From contig QANT01007069.1 in assembly GCA_003254885.1 (NCBI GenBank), positions 17,679-81,678 of the forward strand: a stretch of DNA of 64,000 bases. Direction: 5' to 3'. Of this stretch, positions 35,351 to 46,535 are shown piece by piece. The stretch comes from Purshia tridentata. Its lineage: Eukaryota; Streptophyta; Magnoliopsida; Rosales; Rosaceae. The notes beneath the pieces are model-generated. The model had not been told where the DNA came from. It did no database searches and saw only the letters and a list, made by a program, of their open reading frames with translations. Positions within the stretch are counted from its first letter, which is position 1, and each line of letters opens with the position of its first letter. The position numbers and the translations under genes are program-made.

Positions 35351-36766
35351 GTTACCAAGGCCAAACAAGATCGAGACAGTGGTAGGGAGGTCGTAGGTCC
35401 TTATACCTTTGGAAACCTCGAGATCTAACTCTTGAAGCCCTTTCTCGATACATCTCAGATCCATCTCTCCAATAGGTGATCTAGCCCGTTTGGGTTAAAG
35501 TAGAGCTTCAAACTCTTAATCTAAATCTAGATCTTTAAACGCGGCTCACATGATCCGGTTCCCATCTCACCATAAAGTTGATTGTTCCTTCAAAATCTAG
35601 ATCTTGAAGGTTGGGCAATTTTGTAAGCTTTAATGGTATAGTACCAGACAGAAATGAAAAAGGGAGTGGGAGAGAGAAGTAAAGTTAATTGATAATGGAA
35701 ATAAAATTAAGAGGTAGTCCAAATGGAATGAAAACTGGGCCGGAAATACAACAAGTGGACCAGTTGGAAAGCCCAATAAAAAGGTGGATTTTAAAGGAAA
35801 AATAAAGTCCAAAATGGGAGTATTGGTAATTATCTTTTTTTTATTCTTTTTAAATTTTTATGAGAGGTATGTTACTATGCAAATCTAGAGAAAAAACTTT
35901 TGTACAATTATATATATTTTATATGTTTATTTCTCCCTTTCAATACGTCATGTGTAACATGAAGGGAGATAGATATTATTTATTTATTTGAAACTAAATA
36001 ATAAAAAATAAAACTTAAAAAGAAGAAAAAAAATATTTAGTAAAATGATAATGTAAGATAATATAAAAATGTAATTAATATAACATTATTAAATTATTAT
36101 AAAACTAAAAAGGTGTCGTCACCATGGTGTTCATTCTTGAGCAAAAAGCCAGAAATGAAACCAACACCTCCCTCAAGGCCTCAATCATATATGTTCTATT
36201 GTGTCAAGTAATGTCGACATGCACACACTCCCTCGGTTTTCTAATTCACCACTTCACCTGTGCATCTGAATCATCTCTTTCTGATCTGCTCTAACACCCA
36301 TGGCCAAGTTTGTGTTTGTATATATATATCCACGTATTCGAGGATCGTTTTCATTCGATAAACACTTGCAAACTAACAACAAAAGACCACGTCTTTCAGA
36401 TGGAGCTTGAGGTCTAACTAACGTTGCTCTCCACTGGGTATTTTGCAAAGAAGATCTCCAGTTTTCCAAGGTAATAGTGTTGGAAACCTTCACTGTTTTT
36501 TTTTTTTTTTAGGGGGTCGAAATTCGAATCACTGTTTAGTTTGGTTGTCAATAAATTAATTAATTATGTTTTAACCCCCAAAAAGAAATTTTAAACTGCA
36601 GATATTCATGGGAAAGAAGAGGCGTAGAAGACTCAGAAGTTGCAGGCTCCGTTGATTGTGGGGATGGCCAGCATATGCATATGCCTTGTCGTTTTCCTTT
36701 GGGATTTGGCCCCCTATGGGAAAGGGGTTTTCTTTTCTGGTTAAGTACCAAAGGATTAGATTATTG

Positions 36767-37156
36767 GATTTTTTTATAAGAGTTAATGTTTAATTTTTAG
36801 GGTTTTTTTTATACCATTATCTTTTTTGAGCAAATGGGGATATTCATCAATCTTTTAACAATCAAGTAATTTCTTTTTCCTACTCCAATATCTACAAGTT
36901 GTCTTATGATCATTGTACATAAGATAACCAATGATTAAAGAGTAACTAAAATGAAAACTTACTTCTTGTTTTCCTACTCCAATATCTACAAGTTGTCTTA
37001 TGATCATTGTACATAAGATAACCAATGATTAAAGAGTAACTAAAAAGAAAACTTACTTCTTGTTGAACAGGTTCATGAAAATCCCCACTTGTTCAAAAAC
37101 AGATAATAGTATAAAAAAGAGTTTAAAAAACAAAAACATTAACTCTTACAAAAATC
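36767..37156. mobile_element. MITE with about 80-bp terminal inverted repeats
   Basis: The left arm at about 36767-36847 (GATTTTTTTATAAGAGTTAATG, then TACCATTATC and AAATGGGGATATTCAT) is the diverged inverse of the right arm at about 37073-37156 (ending CATTAACTCTTACAAAAATC). No transposase is encoded. The target-site duplication is not clear, so the superfamily is undecided. The interior is mostly a 94-bp tandem duplication. Confidence 0.7.
36877..37064. repeat. 94-bp tandem duplication inside the MITE
   Basis: Copies at 36877-36970 and 36971-37064 start TTCCTACTCCAATATC and end ACTTACTTCTTGTT, with one visible mismatch. Each contains the palindrome-like CTTATGATCATTGTACATAAG. Confidence 0.85.
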
Positions 37157-37483
37157 TGATAACTACAAAATATTTTACTTTTTTTTAACATTTACGCTGT
37201 GATTTTTTATTTATTAATTAATCAATTGTCCAATATGGAATTTCAACTCAAGATCTTCTTGGATAATGAGAAATTGAATACTATAATATCTACTAAAACA
37301 AATAGTTATTGAAATTTTATTGTTTGAGTTTGACATATATACTTTTTTTGTATTATTTTATTTTTATTGTAGGTATTTTATCAGGATTTTATTCTTGAAG
37401 TATATGACCATTTGATAAATTAAATAACATGATCGAAAAGCTTGAAATTATTGATTACACTGATTGATACATCCATACACTTA

Positions 37484-38284
37484 GGGCATGTTCACTTATC
37501 ATCAATGGCAATGGCATCAATGGGAGTCATTCCCATTCAAGTGTTTACTTGCATTTGGGAATGATTCCCATTATTATTCTCATGTTTACTAACTTGGGAA
37601 AGGGAAAAAAAAATTTGTGGGGCCCACCAAAATCAAGAGTGGCATTCCTTGATTTTAGGGGATTGCCATTCCTTAGGGGGGGTTGGGATTGGGGAAGGGG
37701 GAAAGGGAAAGAAACTTTTTTTATCCAAAATGCCCTCACACTTTTAATGAAAATCCAAAAATACCCTTATATTACAAATATAATTAAAGTAAAATTTTAA
37801 ATTTGTAACTTAATTATATATATTAATTGCAAAAAATCAATGACACAATATCACATTAAAAATAAATCCTACCTCAACATCACATTAATATTTAAAAATT
37901 ATTATAAATTATAATATAAAGTATAAAAATTTATTGTTTGCAAAATATTGGGGTGAAATTTATTTTTAGTACAATAAATATTCATTATTTTAAAAATTAT
38001 GATTAATAAATAGTTGACATAAGTATAATAGATTATAGATGTTGTATAAGGGCATTTTAGTAATCAAACTCATTTTGATTCCGACTCTTGCTAGTTAGTA
38101 AACATGTTTATGTAAATCAACTTTATTTTTATTCACATTCCTAATAGTTAGTAAACACGTTAATAAGAATACTTAATTTCGATTTATATTCACTCCAATT
38201 CCTGTTCACTCCGATTCATGTTCACTCGATTATTACTCATTCCGCTACATGCCTGATTTCGATTATGGGTAAGTAAATGTGCCT
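37484..38284. mobile_element. PIF/Harbinger-like non-autonomous element, 801 bp
   Basis: The terminal inverted repeats are GGGCATGTTCACTTATC on the left and, reading the right end inverted, AGGCACATTTACTTACC. The element is flanked by TTA on both sides (37481-37483 and 38285-38287), the 3-bp target preferred by PIF/Harbinger transposons. The body is AT-rich with no transposase, so it would need enzymes in trans. Words such as ATTCCCATT and CTCATTCC recur inside. Confidence 0.7.
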
Positions 38285-40131
38285 TTAATGAAATTAGGTT
38301 AATAATCACATCGTGTGAAATCTGAATTAGCATAAAATTGATTTAAGAAGAAAAGGCGTGTTGCTTGAGTTGAGGCCACCTTGTAGAGTTGGTGGTCCAG
38401 TACTTGTAGACTTGTAGTACATGTCAACACCAGTCAGCAAATGAGGTCATCATGTGGATATTGTCATCAACACTTTTATACTAATTGTCCACTCTGAAAA
38501 ATAATGGCTTCTTCCACTTTAGATCCAGTCTTAAGTTTTTAACGCGCTTTAGTCCTCTTCATAAAGCTTAAAAAAGGAATATTCCTGTATCAGCCTATGA
38601 ACTTATTGCACAAAAGATTACGCCCCAAGGCCACAATTTAGTGTTTATTTTTTACATCAAAGTTTTTTATATTGAGTGATATGAGTCGTATAGTCGTTGA
38701 GATCAACACGTTAATAGATACCGTGTAAACTGTACAACTTGGATGATCTTTATTGAATGAATAAACAAGTATATATTTTATGAGTGTACCCTATTTCTAT
38801 ACAAAGAAAGTATATAATAAATTACAAGAGGAATTCTCTATAAACTAAGAGACCTTGATAATCAAGAGTTGAATATTTCAATTGTTTTGTTGGGACTGAA
38901 TAGTTTTTTGTTTTTTGGGCCAACGAACTCGACAGTGATATACGCAAAAGAGAAGGCAATTCTTTGTCTAAAATTAGGCAAAAGCCCAAACCATGTATGT
39001 TGTCGTCGAGTGGGCCGGCAAATCTTAACCTATTTATGTAAAAAGAAGTTGATTCGATGATGCCATGCACTCATAAAACATAAAAAAAATTAGAAAACGG
39101 TAAAATAAAGTATGAACCTCTAATAATGGTATATTGGTATGCCTGAATCATGCACCTCTTGGCTCTCTAATTTAGGTCAACTGCCACCGATTGCACAAAG
39201 CAAGTCCCTTACGTTTTTGATTCCTTTGAAAGTCACTCCTAACTTTTCAATCACAACTATAAAATATAAGAACTCTACGTCAAGAATTTAGCAAATTGAC
39301 TTAATTATTATTAATTTTAAATTAGAGAATCAGTAATAAGAAATATGTAATTATTTGAAAGAAATAATATTTAAGCTTTAACTCAAAAGGGGGTAAGAGG
39401 TGGAATACTGGAATGAAGTTGGGATTAAGAGGACTTATAATTATAATAATATTGTTACTTAGTATAATTAAATACTAATTTATAGTTTAATATTACATTA
39501 TACATATATCATTATGTCGTCCATTATTTATTTTTAAAGTCACCGCCTTATATTAGTGATGTCATAATTATACAATATAATTTTTCATTTGGTAGTTTTT
39601 CTTAATTTAGCGACCCAAACCGAAGCATTCATTCAAATTAGCAGAGTATGTTGTCATTGTTGTGCCAAAGTACCGAAAAAAAACAGTGGAAATAAATTAA
39701 ATTGTAAAAGAAAATGAGAATTGAAATTATATTTATATCGAGAAGGCTGAAAAAAAACAAAATGAGATTTATAAAAAAAGTGTGCAACAAGTGTCGACAC
39801 TTTCGCGCTCATTGTTAAGCGAAAAGTGGGAAGTGTGGCTTCTACATTCCTCATGTACCTTCGGTTTCGTCAACTATGTCGACACTCTCTCCTAACCATC
39901 TCCTTCTCTTTTCCTCCTCTTTAACATCTCTGTGTGTATGTCTATGTGTCTGTTTCTGCGCGCACCACCATCTCTACACTGCTCTGCTGCTCCTCCCCAT
40001 ACTCTCTATCTCTGCCTGCTGCTGATCAAAGCAATTCGAGATTCGTGTACGTTCATCAAATTAAACAAAAACAAACAATTTTCTACATATATAATCCACT
40101 CATCCACATCCCATGTTATTCCTTGAGGTTT

Positions 40132-40170
<39 letters not shown>

Positions 40171-40436
40171 CCCAATATTTCTCTAGCATTCTCTCCGATT
40201 AACGTTTTGGGTTTTGCGTAGGATTTTTGGCCCTTGCTCTGCCCTCCAGGTTTCCGAGAAAAAACTCGCATTTTCTCAGGTAAATTTAATTTCATTACAT
40301 TTCTCGCTTCCAACTATCAACTCTCTGTTTGAATGCCCAGAAAATTGTGCCCAACAAACAAAAATGGAAGATTTGTTTCTAAATTCTGTTCGATTTTCGA
40401 TTTGGGCCCTCAAAAACAGAGTCCCTTTTGCAGTCC
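38285..40436. other. Spacer, promoter and leader of the ZIP gene
   Basis: No coding exon is seen. The last 500 bp become C/T-rich and include a CT microsatellite at about 40134-40167, probably in the 5' UTR. A GT-AG pair (donor after TTTTCTCAG near 40279) could mark a leader intron, but this is unproven. Confidence 0.45.
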
Positions 40437-42516
40437 ATGGCCAACACCAGCTGCGAAAGCGCCGAGCTGGAGGCCTGCCGAGACGAGTCGGCGGCGCTTG
40501 TCCTCAAACTAATCGCCGTCGCCTCGATTCTTCTCGCCGGAGTCTTCGGCGTCGCCATTCCCCTCGTCGGCAAAAACCGCCAATTTCTCCGCACCGACGG
40601 CACCCTCTTCGTCGCCGCCAAGGCCTTTGCCGCCGGCGTCATTTTGGCGACCGGGTTCGTTCACATGCTGTCGGCTGGGTCGGACGCGCTCAACAACGCG
40701 TGCCTGCCCGAATACCCTTGGTCCAAGTTCCCCTTCTCCGGGTTCTTCGCCATGATGGCCTCGCTCGCCACCCTCCTCGTTGACTTCGTGGGCACTCAGT
40801 ATTACGAGCGCAAACAGGGCCTCGCCCGGCCCACTGAGGATCAAGTTCGGGTCGGATCGGATGACCCGGAAATTGCGGACTCGGGTGCAACTTTTCCCCA
40901 GCTGAATGGGAAGGTGTTTGGGGAAGAGGAAGGCGGTGGGATGCACATTGTGGGGATGCATGCGCACGCGGCGCACCATAGACACAGCCATGCGCATGGT
41001 CAGGATGCATGTGACGGGCACGTGAGGGAACCTCAGCAGTCGCACGGGCATGGACATTCTCATGGGTCGGGTGATGGTGACGAGGATAGTGGTGTTCGGC
41101 ACGTCGTCGTTTCTCAGGTACTTGACTTCATTTATTTATTTTTCACTCACCGTCTTCGTACATCGTTGTTGTTTGGGAGTTAATAATTGTTCTTAAGTGT
41201 GGCCCTGAAACGAATGTCGCTTTTAGTAGTTGCCTATGAAGTGTTCTTACGAAACTTCGCACAGTAGGTAAAAAGTATTCTTGTGTGGCTCTGGTTCTGC
41301 CACGTGTCATGTCAGTCCACTCTAGATCCCGCTATTTTTGTTGAGTGGGGCCGGCGTAGTTGATTTTGGGTTATAACTTGTAATTGCAAGCAACTCATGA
41401 TTAGTTGAATTGAAAGGCAGACCTTCTTAACCTTGTTTTTGAGTGGTTAACTTATGGTGAATTCACTGAATTGATCGAGACAATAATTACTATTTGGATT
41501 TTGGAGAAGTGATGAATTAATTTTTTCATTTATATTTAATTTTTAAAATGATATTGGAGCTTATTCTAAAAAATAAAATAAAATAAAATATTTAAGCTTC
41601 TGTTCTTTCAGAACCTGTAAAACTAAATGGACGCAGAAAAAAAAAAAAAAAGTTAAGAAAACGTAGGAAAATTTATCTTCAATTCAAGACCTAAGCTCAT
41701 TAAATTCAAAAACATAATAAACTGATTGTATTAATGAAATATGATTATAATTTTAACAAAACAACCTATTTTACTTGCAATCTTACTAACATTCTTCTTA
41801 CAAATTAAAGTCCAATTATTGGTTATCAACCAAGTTTGCTTGTGTGAGCTTGTGAAGTGTTTGGTTGTTCTTGAAGAGAATGTAGTCAATGAAAGCCTCA
41901 GTATGTGTGAGGGACCTGAGGGTTAATAAACCCTCAGTTTTTCAATTTGCATGCAGAAGCAGAACATATATGTTCAGGGTTTTCTATTAGATCTGTGTTG
42001 GCCACTACTGTTACTAGATGACTTATTGTGCTTGTATTTAATACTATGTTTCCTTTGCAGATTTTGGAACTTGGGATTGTATCACACTCAGTTATCATTG
42101 GGCTATCACTTGGAGTTTCACAAAGCCCATGCACCATAAGACCCTTGGTTGCAGCATTGTCCTTTCACCAGTTCTTTGAAGGATTTGCACTTGGAGGCTG
42201 CATATCTCAAGCCCAATTTAGCACCCTATCATCAACACTAATGGCATTTTTCTTTGCCATAACAACTCCAGTAGGGATTGGCATTGGGACTGCCATTTCT
42301 TCATTCTACAACCCATACAGCCCAGGAGCTTTGGTCACTGAAGGCATCTTGGATTCCATGTCTGCTGGTATTCTGGTATACATGGCCTTGGTGGATCTCA
42401 TTGCTGCTGATTTTCTAAGTAAGAGGATGAGCTGCAATTTCAGGCTCCAACTTGTATCTTATTGCTTGCTCTTCCTTGGAGCTGGATTGATGTCTTTACT
42501 TGCAATTTGGGCTTAA
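40437..42516 (+). CDS. ZIP family zinc/iron transporter
   Basis: Membrane transporter that moves zinc, iron or other divalent cations into the cytosol. Exons 40437-41117 and 42061-42516 join in phase 0 and give 378 residues, usual for plant ZIPs. The ATG at 40437 (TCCATGGCC context) is the start; the extra upstream codon in frame is TTG. Eight spans are predicted: about 20-44, 58-80 and 100-120 before the loop and five after it. The cytosolic loop at about 169-213 is packed with His ([14 protein letters not shown] and SHGHGHSHG), the metal-binding variable region. Spans 4 and 5 hold the transport-site residues in [11 protein letters not shown] (His236) and SFHQFFEG (His263, Glu267). The N-terminus is short with no obvious signal peptide, unlike many ZIP1- or IRT1-type proteins. 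Metal choice and member identity remain open. The stop codon lies in a tandem duplication. Confidence 0.92.
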
Positions 42517-42689
42517 TTTGGTTCATCAAGTTTTTTATTTNTTTTTTTTTTTTTGGCCTTTTCTCTTTTTTGGGTATTAAATTTTGAGTGATACAAGTGA
42601 GCAATTTGGGCTTAATTTGGTTCATCAAGTTTTTTATTTTTTTGGCCTTTTTGCTTTTTTGGGTATTAAATTTTGAGTGATACAAGTGA
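42502..42689. repeat. About 99-bp tandem duplication across the ZIP stop codon
   Basis: Copy 1 at 42502-42600 starts within the last codons (GCAATTTGGGCTTAA, coding AIWA and stop). Copy 2 at 42601-42689 repeats the same words through TTTTGAGTGATACAAGTGA. They differ mainly in the T-run length, and the only ambiguous base of the window (N at 42541) is in copy 1. Copy 2 is 3' UTR. Confidence 0.85.
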
Positions 42690-43197
42690 AAATTCTTTCT
42701 GCTTGGTGGCTGCGAGAGGGAAAAGAAGTGTATTATGAGAGGGACTAGATGCTGTAGACTACTTTGTAATCTTTTAGATTGTGATTGCTGAGCCTGAAAT
42801 ATATTACGACGTCTCCTCCAACACCTTTTTCACCCATGTGTTGCTCAAAGACAGGAAAAAGAAAATACAAAGCTTCACTAATGCAATCTTCACCAACTCA
42901 TTGTTTTGGGCCAATTCAATTGTAAGAAACATAAACCCAGCTGTGGATCGAGCCTGAATGACCCAGAAACACCACTATATGGCAGCAACTTAGTAACTTG
43001 CTAACCAAACTATTGGTCGCCATACCATATTTTAGAGTTTAGACTAGTCATTTTATTTGTATTAACTTGAATTAAAAAAAATATAAATATCTTTTTTCTT
43101 CTGCCTTTTCTCTCTCTCCTCTCACACTATCCTTTCTTTCCTTGCTTTCAATAGGAGAGAGTGTTTGTATAATTAGAAAAAATTCAATGAGACAGTT

Positions 43198-43796
43198 CTA
43201 GCGCGACCCTTTTTCACATATGTGAGATATGAATATGATCACTCATGTTGGTGAGTTTCACCCCCCATTTATGAGAGATGATTGTACTGAGCCAGTCTTA
43301 TAATTAAGTTTGAAACTGAAAAGTATTGGTAATTGTTTTCGTTTTTTGTTTTTTGTTTTTTTTTAAGTATTGGTAATTTGTTTAAAAGTTACGAGTGATG
43401 AGCCAAAAAAAAACTGGGTTTAGGAGTTAATAATGAAAACATGCTCTAGCAAAAAGAAGGATGAGAAGGAAGAAAAATGAATGATCTAGCGCGACCCTTT
43501 TTCACATATGTGAGATATGCTTTGTTACATATGTGAGATAGGAATATGATCACTCATGTTGGTGAGTTTCACCCCCCATTTATGAGAGATGATTGTACTG
43601 AGCCAGTCTTATAATTAAGTTTGAAACTGAAAAGTATTGGTAATTGTTTTCGTTTTTTGTTTTTTGTTTTTTTTTAAGTATTGGTAATTTGTTTAAAAGT
43701 TACGAGTGATGAGCCAAAAAAAAACTGGGTTCAGGAGTTAATAATGAAAACATGCTCTGGCAAAAAGAAGGATGAGAAGGAAGAAAAATGAATGAA
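43198..43796. repeat. 288-bp tandem duplication upstream of the galactosyltransferase
   Basis: Copy 1 at 43198-43485 and copy 2 at 43486-43796 both start CTAGCGCGACCCTTTTTCAC and end near GGAAGAAAAATGAATGA. Copy 2 has an extra segment of about 24 bp holding a second ACATATGTGAGATA. Otherwise the copies are nearly identical, including their T-runs. The unit ends about 210 bp before the start codon at 44005, so it may include promoter sequence. Confidence 0.9.
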
Positions 43797-44004
43797 GATT
43801 GAAGAATCCGAAAATAAATAAAAAAGAAAAGCAAAGTGAAGTGAAAGTGTGAAACTGACCTTCCAACTCTTGCAGTTGAGACTTGAGTGTCACTCTTCAC
43901 CGAGTCTTCTCTCTCCCGACCCTGAGATCTAGCACACTGCCTGCATACGCTCACTGTGTGAGAGTGAGACTCACAGTCGCATAACATTCCAGTAATTGAC
44001 CAAA

Positions 44005-46535
44005 ATGCCCCTCTTTTCCCACCGCCAATCTTCCTCCCTCCCCACCACCACCTCCACCACCTCCACCACCTCTCCCTCCTACTCCTCCAAGCTCCTCAAG
44101 CCTCTCAAACCCAATTCTGTCCCTGTCACTCCTCGCACTCCTCTGCCCATTATCGTCTTTTCCCTCATCTCCCTTATCCTCGGCCTCGCCGGGACCATCT
44201 TCGCCGTCACCGCTCTCCGTCGCCCCATTCCTCTCCCCGTTTTCCGATGCGGAAAATCCGAAGACACCTTCCGGGCATTCTACTCGCTACCCAATTCTCG
44301 GAAGCATGGTGATCATAACGGTGGTCTGGTTGATCGGCCTAAGCTTCTTGGGTTCGTCGGAATTCAGACCGGTTTCGGCTCCGCTGATCGCCGTGCGGCT
44401 TTGCGCAACACTTGGTTTCCTTCCAACCCAGATGGCCTTTTGAGGTGTATTCACCTTCTCAGCTGCAAAGTTACTAAATTTAGTTATATCCGATCGATTT
44501 TTGTATTGATCAGATTGTTTTTATATGATTCTGAAGTATTCTTGTTTGATATTACTTCGGGGTTTGTTACCATGATCAGTTGCTGTGTTTGATCTTTTTT
44601 AACTTAGCTATGATTTTTTATATTAACTCAGCAAGATCAACAATCTGGCTTTGATGAAAATGCCTATTTCTGTTGCCCAGTTTATTGGGGTTGTACCAAT
44701 GCGTTTTGTTTCATTAATATATTTTGTAGGTTGGAACAAGCTACTGGTTTAGCTTTTAGGTTCGTTATTGGGCGATCAAAAGATGTAAAGAAGATGGCAG
44801 AGGTTCAGAAAGAGATAGACAAGCACAGAGACTTTTTGGTCATTGATATCAAGGAAGAATATTTAAACCTTCCATGGAAAACGTAAGAGTCATCAATTTG
44901 TATTAAATTTTGTCATGTGGACGGCTTTGTGTTCTTGCCAGTTCATGTCATATTGCTTTCTCACTCTATTTTGTAGGTTGGAATTTTTCAAAGCAGCTTT
45001 TCAACTCTTCGAAGCAGATTATTATGTCAAAGTTGATGATGACATTTATTTGCGTCCAGGTAAATTAAAATGCAGACTTTGTGAGTACATAATAAACAGT
45101 GAGCATGAGTACATTAAAATTCACTGATGTTTCTATGATTTTGTCAGATCGACTAGCAACACTTCTAGCCAAGGAACGAACACATTCACAAACTTACATT
45201 GGATGCATGAAGAAAGGACCAGTGATCACTGACCCTAAAATGAAATGGTAAATGGGTTTTCATATTATTGTTGCAGAGTTTTTACCTGTGAGATTGGTCG
45301 TTTATTTTTCCTGAGAAACCTGTCCATGATTTATTATTTATCAATTATGATCACAAACATTTCAGGTATGAGAAATCAGGACATCTGATTGGGAATGAAT
45401 ACTTCTTGCATGCTTACGGTCCTATATATGTTCTCTCTGCAGAGGTGGTAGCATCATTGGCTGTTACTAGAAATAACAGGTCTGCCACCCGTTTTCTTTA
45501 TATTAGTTATTCTTTCTTTCAGTAATGATCTTTTTCCTTGATTCAATAATTTTTATTTAATTTGGTTTTGGGTTTTAGCTATATGGTGCCCATAGTAGAA
45601 ACTTGAAGGAACATAAGTTCTATTAAAACATGAATGGGATTCATTGGGTGAATCTACCTTTGTCCTCGAATCTTCTTATTATCTCCATTATTTTGTTTTA
45701 CCATAATTATATAAGGGTTTTGCTGCCTACAGCATTCTTTTTAAACCTGTTTTGAGCTTTCATTTGGAGAGTTTTTAAATTGTTAATTCATTTCCTTTAG
45801 ATGTCCCTTTGCTTAATAGATGTAGTTTCTAGCTTCCAGTTTGAGAATGTTTAGCAATGAGGATGTCACGATTGGATCATGGATGCTTGCTATGAATGTC
45901 CATCATGAGGATAACCGTGCATTATGTGATCCTCGCTGCACACCTACATCTATTGCAGTGTGGGACATTCCAAAATGCTCAGGTACCTATATTTATTATT
46001 GAACTCAAAGAGCATTCTTCTTTTCATGGAATAGTTTGTACACGTTTGCATTGTCATTGTCATGCACATTTGTTGTGTCATAGACTCATAGTTAGTATAG
46101 TACTTTCACCTGAAAAATGTATTAACTCAATCTGTGAAGTAATCTCATGAATGCTCTTGAAAGATACCATTAGCCAGTATGTGGATTTTTTGATAAGCAA
46201 TGCCCTTGAAGAACTTGAATCTTGGCATAGAAAATGAAGAGCACTGGATGGCTTATTTGCCAAAGAATGTTAGTGTTCAAAAAATATTGTTCGTGAGAGT
46301 CTCAAACAGATCACTGTCAACTATAGCTTCTTGCACTATTATTTATCTGTGATGTGTTGACCATTTAGTCAACGTAGCAATGTTTTGAAAAGGGTGCTTA
46401 TCTATCTTAAGATGCTCTGATGTGTGGAACTGTTGAAAATTCTTAGGCTTGTGCAACCCAGCTAGTCGGCTGAACGAACTTCATGCAATCCGTATGTGCT
46501 CCAAAAGTCCAACTCTGCCTCCCGATGACAGATAA
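44005..46535 (+). CDS. B3GALT12: Beta-1,3-galactosyltransferase, GT31 family (B3GALT12/13/14 type)
   Basis: Golgi type II membrane enzyme that transfers galactose in beta-1,3 linkage; the acceptor for this plant subgroup is not firmly known. Exons: 44005-44444, 44730-44882, 44977-45059, 45148-45247, 45366-45479, 45840-45982, 46447-46535. Phases all match and give 373 residues. The start [10 protein letters not shown] is shared with Arabidopsis B3GALT12; the codon three upstream is TTG, not ATG. A Ser/Thr-rich cytosolic tail precedes the signal-anchor at about 48-70. The catalytic region includes [31 protein letters not shown] and the metal-binding DDD at 218-220 ([10 protein letters not shown]). 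It also has [15 protein letters not shown] and the GT31 motif [10 protein letters not shown]. The last exon ([20 protein letters not shown], then PTLPPDDR) is short and follows a 464-bp intron. Naming within 12/13/14 leans on remembered gene order. Confidence 0.93.

Larger units (their letters stand above)
32434..36766. other. Gene-poor spacer with short repeats
   Basis: It starts with the promoter of the DUF4408/DUF761 gene and then continues without coding exons. It contains the hairpin-rich stretch at 34040-34380 and the GTTAATCAAAGGC repeats at 35130-35350, listed separately. Short open frames here are low-complexity. Confidence 0.5.

Noticed and set aside
36673-36683. Overlapping GCATATGC matches to P1BS at 36.67 kb
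   Set aside because: It is a simple repeat far from any gene. About 16 chance matches are expected in 64 kb, so isolated sites carry no weight.
40428-40436. Upstream starts for the ZIP, galactosyltransferase, GATA and P-protein genes
   Set aside because: In each case the first codon of the longer frame is TTG or GTG (40428, 43996, 53436, 57492). The first true ATG matches the family's known N-terminus or better context.
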